Shown in pieces: positions 1 through 7,175 of a stretch of DNA of 7,613 nt. Location of the stretch: the NCBI GenBank assembly GCA_026415985.1, contig JAOAGA010000042.1, positions 1 to 7,613 on the forward strand. The letters are read 5' to 3'. Both the position numbers and the translations under genes were made by a program. Position 1 is the first letter of the stretch, and the number at the start of each line of letters is the position of its first letter. The stretch comes from Pseudomonadota bacterium (GTDB lineage: Bacteria > CALINM01). The notes under the pieces are model-generated. The model was not told the DNA's origin and searched no databases. It saw only the letters and a list, made by a program, of their open reading frames with translations.

Positions 1-1
1 A

Positions 2-2635
2 ATTTATAATGATGGGACAATAATATTTTTATCCGGTAAAGAACTAACTGAAAAGGTTTTTACAGATAAACAAATAGTTGATATAGATTTCTTAAAGATT
101 GACGGAACTGGGTTTTTTGTTGGCAGAAGGGCCCTTAATGATATTAAAGGGACAAGAGTAGCTACAGTTTTATGTTTTAAAAAGGCTCCTGCTTTTTTTG
201 ACTATTTAGGAAAGACACTTCCCTTTGTCTTTATATACAGCTTCATATTTGTATTTTTCATAGGGTTTTTTGTCTTCAGGCATTACGGAAGAGCAAAAAT
301 TTTTCTGAATGACTTAGAAAACACCCTTATGAACTTTAGTAAAGGTGAGTATGGCGTTATAAAAAACTTTAAAAAACCAAAAGAGTTTTCTCATATATAT
401 GATATGTTGGATGAAATTGCTCTCAGAATATCAAATTATATCAGGGATCTTAATAATGAGATCTCGAAAAGGGCTACAGAGGTTTTTGAAATCAATAAGG
501 CAATGGTTTTATTAAATAAATGTAAGGATATAGAAAGTCTCATAAGTAAATCAGAGAGATTATTAAAAGAAGATTTAGGATTAAATTCCATTGGTATAGA
601 AGAATGTAACGATTTGATAAAAAGATGTAGCCACTGTGAGCTGAAGAAAATTACAGCAAGATTTGCCGATAAAGAGTATGGTTTTTGTGTAGAAATTTCC
701 GATAAAGAAGATGATATTACAAATGATTTTCTCGATATCTTTCAGGAACTTTTTACTACTAATATTTTAAGGATAGGCAGTTCTTTGAAAATTAACGAAA
801 CTAATCTTGAGTACGTTGAACTTTCTGAAATATTGATGGTTCTCATGACTAAAAGGAATATAACTGAAATTTTTAATCTTATTCTTGAAAAGGCAAAGGA
901 GATATGCAGGGCCGATGCGTCATACATTGGTGTTTATGACAAAGGCACTGACTCTATTATGTTGAAGTTTTTTATTAATATAAACTCCGATGAGTTCAAG
1001 TCTTTAAAGTTTAATAAAAATCAGGGCTTGGGCGGGCTTGTAATAAGGGAAAGAAGGGGAATTTTTGTTCAGAACTATTTTACAGACCTGAGAATTGATT
1101 CCCCCTTCAAGGAGATAGTTAAAAAAGAAGGAATTATATCAACCATAGCAGTCCCGATTTTTTATGAAGATGATATATTCGGAATCCTTTATGTTGGGTA
1201 TAGAAGCTTAAAGAAAGATATTACCTTTGAACTGTCATTTTTGCAGAAAATGGCAACAGCAGCAGCAATTGCCATAGAGAGGGAAAACTATACGAGTGAA
1301 CTAAAAAATAAGGAGTTAGAGTTAAGAAAGGCCTACGATGAGCTTTTGGAAAGAAGAAAGGAGATTAATGAGCTTCTCAAAGGTTATAAAGATGCCAATT
1401 TAGAGTTGGAGAGAAGTAACAGAGAGCTGATGGAACAATATGAAATTGTTAAAAAATCCTATGAAGAGCTCAATAATTTAAATAAAGCTAAAGATCTGTT
1501 TTTGGGTATTCTTTCCCATGAATTAAAAACACCAATTACAATAGTAAAAGGTTACATAGAAACATTGTTGTCAAAGGATTTTAATCTAAGTGAGGATGCA
1601 AAGTCTGCTTTATCTACCACTCTTAAAGCAGTCAATAGTCTTTCAGATAAAGTTGATGATTTACTTGACTACATGAGGCTTGAGACAAAAAAATTAAAAT
1701 TATATTTACAGGAGGTATCTTTCAGAGATCTTTTTGAGGAAATAATTCGTGAGTTAACACCTTTTATTGAAGAGAGAAAGCAAAAGATTATTGTAAAAAA
1801 TGATGATATCAGATTTAAAGGAGATAAAAAGTGGCTGAAAAAGGCCTTTTCTGCAATAGTTAACAATAGTATTAAGTTTTCGCCAGATGAGAAAAATATT
1901 TATATCAGTTTCGAAGTAATAGATAGAGAAAAGCTGTTTCTTCCTTACTATGTAAAGGAAAAACCAATATTTGCCAATAAATATCTTGCCATATCAGTTA
2001 AAGATGAAGGAGTCGGTATACCGGAAACGGAAATCAATAGAATTTTTGACAGCTTTTATGAGTTAGGAGATATAAGAACACATTCCACAGGTAAGTACAA
2101 GTTTATGTCAAAAGGGGTAGGGCTTGGATTATCTTTTACTAAACAAATAATCTCTATGCATAATGGTATTGTATATGCGGAATCATCTGGATTCGACATA
2201 GAGAATTGTCCTGGAACTACTATAAAAATTATCTTACCTATAGAAGAAGAGACAATTGTTAGTGATAAAATGAAAGACTCTATAGTGATAATTGACAGTG
2301 ACTATGAGTTTTCAAGGTTTTTAGAGTTATTTTTGTCTCAGAAATATAGTGTTCATCTTTTTGATGATGGTGGTGTAGGTTATCTTAAGGTTCTCGAGAT
2401 TAAACCTAAACTCGTTATGATTAATGTATCATTAAAAAATTATGATGGTTATGAGGTATGTAGTGTTATAAAGGAAGAAAAAAGCATTAAGGACATACCT
2501 GTAATTCTTTATGGCACGGGCCCTGAGAGTTTTGATGAGATAAGAGCCCAACGTGTCAAAGCTAATATGATTTTTTATCCGGTCTTTGATACAGAAAATC
2601 TCTTGCGTATCGTTGAGTACTACATGAAAAAATAA
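2..2635 (+). CDS. Membrane-bound hybrid sensor histidine kinase with degenerate C-terminal receiver (5' partial)
   Basis: The frame is open from base 2, so the N-terminus is missing; 877 residues are visible, numbered here from base 2. Residues 1-73 resemble the end of an extracytoplasmic Cache/PAS-like sensor. Residues 74-92 form one Phe/Ile-rich membrane helix, followed by a HAMP-like linker (about 93-150). A region of about 160-260 contains Cys-x6-Cys-x2-Cys and may be a degenerate GAF fold. A clearer GAF domain spans about 285-425, then a Glu/Lys-rich coiled coil (about 430-495). HisKA has the phospho-acceptor His506 in HELKTP; the E-x-x-T after His is the usual phosphatase signature. HATPase_c shows the N box (Asn621), DEGVGIP (from 668) and GVGLGL (from 705). 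Residues 762-877 fold like a receiver but lack the acceptor Asp (Asn808). The kinase core looks intact and should autophosphorylate in response to an unknown signal. No response-regulator gene adjoins it here. The ATG at 329 lies after the membrane helix and is not the start. Confidence 0.93.
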   Translation: MYNDGTIIFLSGKELTEKVFTDKQIVDIDFLKIDGTGFFVGRRALNDIKGTRVATVLCFKKAPAFFDYLGKTLPFVFIYSFIFVFFIGFFVFRHYGRAKIFLNDLENTLMNFSKGEYGVIKNFKKPKEFSHIYDMLDEIALRISNYIRDLNNEISKRATEVFEINKAMVLLNKCKDIESLISKSERLLKEDLGLNSIGIEECNDLIKRCSHCELKKITARFADKEYGFCVEISDKEDDITNDFLDIFQELFTTNILRIGSSLKINETNLEYVELSEILMVLMTKRNITEIFNLILEKAKEICRADASYIGVYDKGTDSIMLKFFININSDEFKSLKFNKNQGLGGLVIRERRGIFVQNYFTDLRIDSPFKEIVKKEGIISTIAVPIFYEDDIFGILYVGYRSLKKDITFELSFLQKMATAAAIAIERENYTSELKNKELELRKAYDELLERRKEINELLKGYKDANLELERSNRELMEQYEIVKKSYEELNNLNKAKDLFLGILSHELKTPITIVKGYIETLLSKDFNLSEDAKSALSTTLKAVNSLSDKVDDLLDYMRLETKKLKLYLQEVSFRDLFEEIIRELTPFIEERKQKIIVKNDDIRFKGDKKWLKKAFSAIVNNSIKFSPDEKNIYISFEVIDREKLFLPYYVKEKPIFANKYLAISVKDEGVGIPETEINRIFDSFYELGDIRTHSTGKYKFMSKGVGLGLSFTKQIISMHNGIVYAESSGFDIENCPGTTIKIILPIEEETIVSDKMKDSIVIIDSDYEFSRFLELFLSQKYSVHLFDDGGVGYLKVLEIKPKLVMINVSLKNYDGYEVCSVIKEEKSIKDIPVILYGTGPESFDEIRAQRVKANMIFYPVFDTENLLRIVEYYMKK

Positions 2636-2647
2636 TTTATTATGCTA

Positions 2648-2733
2648 TAAGGGTAATTTTATAAATAGTGAAGCTGCAAGACTTAACAATTTATCCTGTT
2701 TAAAACACAGCTTCGCCCTTAGACTTATTTTTT
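2648..2733 (+). terminator. Possible intrinsic terminator or structured 3' end after the histidine kinase gene
   Basis: GAAGCTG (2670-2676) pairs with CAGCTTC (2708-2714). An outer TAAGGG (2648-2653) pairs with CCCTTA (2716-2721), and a small inner AACA/TGTT pairing (2685-2688 with 2697-2700) is possible. Six T follow at 2728-2733. It lies 12 bases after the kinase stop, where a terminator is expected. The 31-base inner loop and the unpaired stretch at 2654-2668 are untypical of a strong terminator, so it may be weak or a different RNA fold. Confidence 0.4.
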
Positions 2734-2740
2734 AATAGTT

Positions 2741-2770
2741 TTGACTTGAGCCACCTTGATTTATGCTAAT
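2741..2770 (+). promoter_or_regulatory. Candidate sigma-70-type promoter for rnr-ubiB
   Basis: TTGACT at 2741-2746 matches the -35 consensus at five of six bases. The -10 is uncertain: TATGCT (2762-2767) gives a short 15-base spacer, while GCTAAT (2765-2770) gives 18 bases. It sits about 45-70 bases ahead of the rnr start and just after the stem-loop, where a promoter would be needed. The region is AT-rich, so chance matches are likely. Confidence 0.33.
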
Positions 2771-2814
2771 TTTTAAAGTTTAATTAATAAAGTGGTAACT
2801 GAAAAATAGAAGAT

Positions 2815-4893
2815 ATGAAAGATAATCTTTTAGATATTATAAAAAAAAGATTTAACAGGCCCTTTCATTATAAGGAGTTGGTGAAAGTTCTCAAAATTAA
2901 GGGCAAGGATAAAATTAATCTCTTAAACTCATTAATTAAACTTGTAAACAGAAATGAGCTTGTAAAATTAAAAGGTGACTATTTTGCGGTGAAAGGTTCT
3001 GTTAAGGAGATACTGTGCAGAGTTTCCTGTCACAGAGATGGATATGGATTTGCCATTCCAATAGAAGAAAGATCTGAGGATCTCTTTTTACCTCCTCATC
3101 AGCTTGTGGATATCTATGACGGTGATATTGTATGGGTTAGAAAGAAAGAGAGAAAAGGGAAAAAAAGTGAGGGGGAGATTATAAGGATAGAATCACGGGG
3201 GGTAACAAAGATAGTAGGTAGGGTTGAGAGGTATAAGAATTTATTGATAGTCAGACCAACAGATAAAAGATTTTTCTGGCCCTTAATAATAAAAAATAAG
3301 GAGAATAGAAGTTTTTCCATAGGAGATTATGTCGTCTCAAAAATAATTAAATATCCTATAAAAGGTTGGGGTGAAGCAATTATAGAAGAAGTGATTTCTG
3401 GCGATAGCTACGAGATAGAGATAAAAAACCTGCTTGTTAAGCTGAATATCAGCGAAAAGTATCCTGAAATCGCAGAAAAGGAAGCATTGATAATAGCTAA
3501 GAAGGGCACTAAAAAAGACAGTCTTGAAAGAAAGGATTTGCGAAAGCTTAATTTTGTTACAATTGATGGAGAAAGGGCAAAGGATTTTGATGACGCAGTA
3601 TATCTTAAAAAAGAAAAAAACGGATATAGACTCTATGTAGCCATTGCGGATGTTAGTAATTATGTTAAAAAGGGAACCGAATTAGACAAAGAAGCATTGT
3701 ATAGAGGAAATAGTTATTATTTTCCCGATAGGGCAGTTCCAATGTTGCCACATATACTTTCTGATAATCTCTGTAGTTTAAAACCTCTGGAAGACAAACT
3801 GACTTTTGTAGTTGAAATATTTTACGATAATTACGGCATTAGGAAATTCTATGATTTTTATTTGGCTATTATAAAAAGTAAGCACAGATTAACCTATGAG
3901 ATTGTTGATGAAGTTTTAAAAGGAAATATAAATGTTGATAACAAGACAGATGATATGCTCTTCAAGATGAGGGAGCTTACAGGTATTCTGTGCGGAGAAA
4001 GGGAAGAAAGGGGAAGCATTGATTTTGATTTACCGGAACCGGAAATAATAATAGGACTGAATGGAAAGATTGAAGATATTGTAAAATCAAAGAGGCTTTT
4101 TTCTCACCGTTTGATAGAGGAGTTTATGATTTCAGCCAACAGGGCTGTCGCTGAGTGGTTCATAGACAGAAAGATCCCGTCAATATTTCGTGTTCATGAG
4201 CCGCCTTCAGCGGAAAAGATTAATAATTTAGCAGTATTTCTGAAACATTTAGGATATTCCCTTCCGCAAAAGGCTGTTTCCACAAAGATTTTTAGAGAGA
4301 TACTTGATAATTTTAAAAATTCGCCCTACGAAAGGCTTGTCAACACAATTGTTTTAAGGTCTATGATGCAGGCTAAGTATAGTCCGGAGCCGTTAGGACA
4401 TTTCGGACTTGCAATAGATGCCTATCTGCATTTTACATCACCCATAAGAAGATATTCAGATCTTGTTGTTCACAGAGATTTAAAGAATTTTCATCTTTTA
4501 GGAAAAAAACCGAAAAACGAAGAGGCAAGGTTCGAAGAGCTTTTAAAAATCTGTAATGAAATAAACAAAAGAGAAAGAGAAGCCTTTGATGCCGAAAGGG
4601 AAATTTACGATTTTTCGGCAGTTACCTTTATGAAAGATTATGAGGGAGATGATTTCAAGGGGATAATTTCAAACATAACAAAAAACGGAATCTATGTTGA
4701 GCTTATTGATTATTTTATTGAAGGGTTTGTACCTCTTGAAGAAATGCTTGATGATTATTATATTTTTGAAGAAGAGAAATTAAGGATGATTGGAAGAAGA
4801 AGAAAAAAAATATATACTTTAGGAAAAGAGGTTGTTGTTAAGCTTGTAAAGGCTGATATTTTTACAAAGAAAATATATTTTGTTTTAATTTAA
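2815..4893 (+). CDS. rnr: Ribonuclease R (RNB-family 3'-5' exoribonuclease)
   Basis: The 692-residue protein is a hydrolytic, processive 3'-to-5' exoribonuclease of the RNase II/R family. The family degrades structured RNA, including rRNA fragments and mRNA decay intermediates, in the cytoplasm. Domain order fits RNase R: an N-terminal winged helix (about 1-60), two cold-shock-type OB domains (about 65-200), the RNB catalytic domain (about 241-570) and a C-terminal S1 domain (about 612-692). The four metal-binding aspartates are present with family spacing (Asp251, 257, 259, 260 in DGERAKDFDD). The stacking tyrosine (Tyr302 in YYFPDR) and the catalytic arginine region (SPIRRYSDL, Arg545/546) are also there, so it should be active. 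The protein ends right after S1 and lacks the long Lys-rich tail of the roughly 813-residue E. coli enzyme. The start is fixed by an in-frame TGA at 2800; no strong Shine-Dalgarno sequence precedes it. ubiB follows after 8 bases. Confidence 0.97.
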   Translation: MKDNLLDIIKKRFNRPFHYKELVKVLKIKGKDKINLLNSLIKLVNRNELVKLKGDYFAVKGSVKEILCRVSCHRDGYGFAIPIEERSEDLFLPPHQLVDIYDGDIVWVRKKERKGKKSEGEIIRIESRGVTKIVGRVERYKNLLIVRPTDKRFFWPLIIKNKENRSFSIGDYVVSKIIKYPIKGWGEAIIEEVISGDSYEIEIKNLLVKLNISEKYPEIAEKEALIIAKKGTKKDSLERKDLRKLNFVTIDGERAKDFDDAVYLKKEKNGYRLYVAIADVSNYVKKGTELDKEALYRGNSYYFPDRAVPMLPHILSDNLCSLKPLEDKLTFVVEIFYDNYGIRKFYDFYLAIIKSKHRLTYEIVDEVLKGNINVDNKTDDMLFKMRELTGILCGEREERGSIDFDLPEPEIIIGLNGKIEDIVKSKRLFSHRLIEEFMISANRAVAEWFIDRKIPSIFRVHEPPSAEKINNLAVFLKHLGYSLPQKAVSTKIFREILDNFKNSPYERLVNTIVLRSMMQAKYSPEPLGHFGLAIDAYLHFTSPIRRYSDLVVHRDLKNFHLLGKKPKNEEARFEELLKICNEINKREREAFDAEREIYDFSAVTFMKDYEGDDFKGIISNITKNGIYVELIDYFIEGFVPLEEMLDDYYIFEEEKLRMIGRRRKKIYTLGKEVVVKLVKADIFTKKIYFVLI

Positions 4894-4901
4894 ATAGTGT
4901 T

Positions 4902-6563
4902 ATGAAAATATACAATATCTATCTGACCTATAAAAATATCAAAAGATTGAGAGAGATTTTATCGGTTTTTTTTAAATATGGTTTTTCTCATCTAATAGAA
5001 AATACGGAATTAAAAAGATATATCCCCTTTTACAAGAGATATTTTAAAAAGAAGACCAGCAGATATATAGAAGGTGGACCAGAGGTTCAGCTAAGAAGGG
5101 CATTGGAAGAGCTGGGTCCCACCTTTATAAAATTCGGTCAGATGCTTTCTCGGAGAAGAGATTTAATATCAGAAAATCTTGCTTCAGAGCTCTCCAAACT
5201 TGAGGATAGCGTAACTCCTGTACCTTTCGAAGAAATAATTTCAATGGAAAGAGATAAGATTCTTAAAAATTTTATCAAAGATATTGAAAAAACACCCCTG
5301 GCATCCGCCTCAATTGCTCAGGTTTACAGAGCCAAACTTTTCGATGGTAAAGAGATAGTTATTAAGATTAAGAGACCTTCTGTAGATGAAATTTTAAAAA
5401 GTGATATTATGCTACTTTCTTTTCTGGGAAATTTCCTACACAGACACTTTGAAGAGATCAGATATGTAAATCTTCCTCTTCTTGTTGAAGAGTTTACAAG
5501 AATAATTTACAGAGAGCTTGATTTCAGAAACGAGCTTGCAAATATGATTAAGATGAAAAAGACCTTTGATGATATAGAGTTTATAAAAATCCCTGAAGTT
5601 ATCCCCCTATTAACATCAGAAAACATCCTTGCTATGGAAATGGTTGAAGCCATTAAGATTACAGACAAAGAAAATATAACAAAAATATCAGTTGATATTA
5701 AGGCTCTTCTTCTTGGTAGTTTCAAAGTCTTTGTTAAAAAGGTAGTAGAAAAGGGCATCTATCATGGTGATTTACACCCCGGCAATATTGCAGTCACATT
5801 AGATGGTAAGCTTGTTTTATATGATTTCGGCAACATTGGCTTTTTAAGTACAAAGATCAGGAATGTAATTAAAAAACTTTTCATCGCAATTGTAGAAAAA
5901 GATTATGAAGATTTTATCAGACTATTGCTTGATTCAGGAATCATAAGGGATGATATAGATATTTCTATGATAGAAAGAGATCTTATGGATGCCTTTGAAA
6001 GGAGATTGGAGTTATCCATAGGTGCCTTTGATCTATCAGGTCTCATAAAGGATATAGTTGATATATCAAGGAAACATTCTGTTAATCTTCCACAAGAACT
6101 GGTAGGGTTTTTCAGAACCCTCATACTGCTTGAGGGCATAGGAAAAGAGTATATTGAAGATTTTTCGTTGAATAATCTTATTTTTGATATAGTTAAAGAT
6201 GCAGACAAAACAAAGGAGTTTTTCAGGGAATCTCTCAAGGAAGTAAAGGATCTTAAAAATATTATCAGTTCAATACCCTATAGAGTCGACAGAATCTTAA
6301 AGAAAATGGCTAATGATACCTTTACGGTTGATTTCGTTCATAAAAATTTAGAACCATTAATAGAAGAGACAAAAAGAAGTAGCTCAAGGATATCAATAAG
6401 TCTTGTAATTTCTGCATTGATTGTTGGTTCATCGATTGTTTTTTTCTCTGATAGAGGGCCTCACCTCTTTGGATACCCTCTTTTGGGAGTTGTAGGTTTT
6501 ATAACGTCCATGTTTTTAGGTATCTATCTTCTGATCTCCATCTTGAGAGGCGGAAGAGTCTGA
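4902..6563 (+). CDS. ubiB: UbiB/AarF (ABC1/ADCK) family atypical kinase-like membrane protein
   Basis: The 553-residue protein belongs to the UbiB/ABC1 family. In ubiquinone-making bacteria the family supports CoQ biosynthesis through an ATPase/atypical kinase activity at the membrane. Family marks in order are: the KxGQ motif (KFGQ, 77-80), the Ala-rich loop replacing the kinase P-loop (ASAS, 134-137), the beta-3 lysine (Lys155, before KRP), the ExD motif (Glu205-Leu-Asp207), the catalytic HGDLHPGN (288-295) and the metal-binding DFG (308-310). The C-terminus has two hydrophobic helices (about 497-516 and 525-548), the usual UbiB membrane anchor. Length is typical. The gene starts 8 bases after rnr without a recognisable ribosome binding site, which suggests co-transcription. 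Its last 48 bases overlap the convergent DedA gene. If the host uses only menaquinone, the role may concern another isoprenoid lipid; that is inference. Confidence 0.94.
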   Translation: MKIYNIYLTYKNIKRLREILSVFFKYGFSHLIENTELKRYIPFYKRYFKKKTSRYIEGGPEVQLRRALEELGPTFIKFGQMLSRRRDLISENLASELSKLEDSVTPVPFEEIISMERDKILKNFIKDIEKTPLASASIAQVYRAKLFDGKEIVIKIKRPSVDEILKSDIMLLSFLGNFLHRHFEEIRYVNLPLLVEEFTRIIYRELDFRNELANMIKMKKTFDDIEFIKIPEVIPLLTSENILAMEMVEAIKITDKENITKISVDIKALLLGSFKVFVKKVVEKGIYHGDLHPGNIAVTLDGKLVLYDFGNIGFLSTKIRNVIKKLFIAIVEKDYEDFIRLLLDSGIIRDDIDISMIERDLMDAFERRLELSIGAFDLSGLIKDIVDISRKHSVNLPQELVGFFRTLILLEGIGKEYIEDFSLNNLIFDIVKDADKTKEFFRESLKEVKDLKNIISSIPYRVDRILKKMANDTFTVDFVHKNLEPLIEETKRSSSRISISLVISALIVGSSIVFFSDRGPHLFGYPLLGVVGFITSMFLGIYLLISILRGGRV

Positions 6564-7175
6564 CTTTTTTCTGTTGTATAACCTTTTAGTTACTATTACA
6601 AAAGCTATGATAAACAGAAGTATAATAATTACCACTCTGTCAACCCTTTTTACATAATCAATAAGTGTTTCTATCTTGTCGCCAAAATAATAGCCTAATA
6701 GAACAAAAATAGGTGCGGAAAGAAGTGCTGCAAGAGAATCAATTATGAAAAAGGTTCTAAATCTTACCTTAAGGGTGGCACAGCTAAAAAAAACGGCGGT
6801 TCTTAGCCCTGGCAAAAACCTTGCTAAGAATAAGGTTTTTTTCCCGTGGTCGAGGGTAAACCTTTTTGCACGCCTTAGGCGCTCTTTTGTGAAGACCTTT
6901 GAAAAAAACCTGTTTTTTACAATTTGGAGTCCATATTTTCTACCAACAAAAAAAATTATAGAATCACCAAGCATAATCCCTAAATAACCCAAGACAAGAG
7001 CAGTATAAATACTACCATAACCATTAAAAACAAGATAACCTAAAGTAATAAGCAAAATGTCTTCTGGTAGAGGCAGTCCAAGTCCGCAAAAAATTAGAAT
7101 TATAAAAGGTATAAAGAGTATTACAGACTCATAGTTTGAAAATGTATTTATAAAATTAACTAAGAACTCACCCAT
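6516..7175 (-). CDS. DedA family (SNARE-associated/VTT domain) inner-membrane protein
   Basis: The 219-residue multi-helix membrane protein belongs to the DedA family. Members help maintain the membrane and proton gradient, and some carry undecaprenyl phosphate or phospholipids across the membrane. Family motifs are present: GLPLPEDILL near the first helix (acidic pair Glu38-Asp39), GDSIIFFVGRKYG (Asp71, Arg79), and FLARFLPGLRT in the re-entrant region (Arg119, Arg125), residues that matter for function in E. coli homologues. Hydrophobic segments fall at about 15-50, 53-77, 114-132, 142-164 and 180-196. The Lys/Arg-rich stretch before the end is followed by a polar Ser/Asp-rich tail (205-219) encoded entirely in the overlap with ubiB. 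The start abuts the mazG stop (TAAATG), so translation is probably coupled to mazG; the only GGGA upstream lies about 13 bases from the start. The exact substrate cannot be read from the sequence. Confidence 0.93.
   Translation of the reverse strand: MGEFLVNFINTFSNYESVILFIPFIILIFCGLGLPLPEDILLITLGYLVFNGYGSIYTALVLGYLGIMLGDSIIFFVGRKYGLQIVKNRFFSKVFTKERLRRAKRFTLDHGKKTLFLARFLPGLRTAVFFSCATLKVRFRTFFIIDSLAALLSAPIFVLLGYYFGDKIETLIDYVKRVDRVVIIILLFIIAFVIVTKRLYNRKKSDSSASQDGDQKIDT

Noticed and set aside
329-331. ATG as the start of a shorter 768-residue histidine kinase
   Set aside because: The frame is open upstream to base 2 and encodes a sensor-like stretch and a clear membrane helix, so this ATG is internal.
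1839-1850. Perfect 12-base palindrome AAAAGGCCTTTT
   Set aside because: It falls in codons of the HATPase_c domain with no promoter context or repeat copy in the window; coincidence in AT-rich coding sequence is likely.
2841-2848. Run of eight A early in rnr (with another at 4803-4810), considered as a phase-variation or slippage tract
   Set aside because: Both encode Lys codons in frame, similar runs are common in this AT-rich DNA, and rnr is not a typical phase-variable gene.
5903-6238. 111-residue minus-strand open frame inside ubiB
   Set aside because: It is an antisense shadow of a conserved gene; its Ser/Ile-rich composition is what reverse-reading of an AT-rich gene gives.
6453-6481. 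AGAGGG/CCCTCT inverted repeat followed by TTTT, considered as a terminator
   Set aside because: It lies within the ubiB coding region, before the stop, and on the minus strand it is followed by A, not T. The 17-base loop is also large.
6745-6987. 80-residue plus-strand open frame
   Set aside because: It lies wholly antisense to the DedA coding sequence, which has clear family motifs. Its own product resembles no known family.
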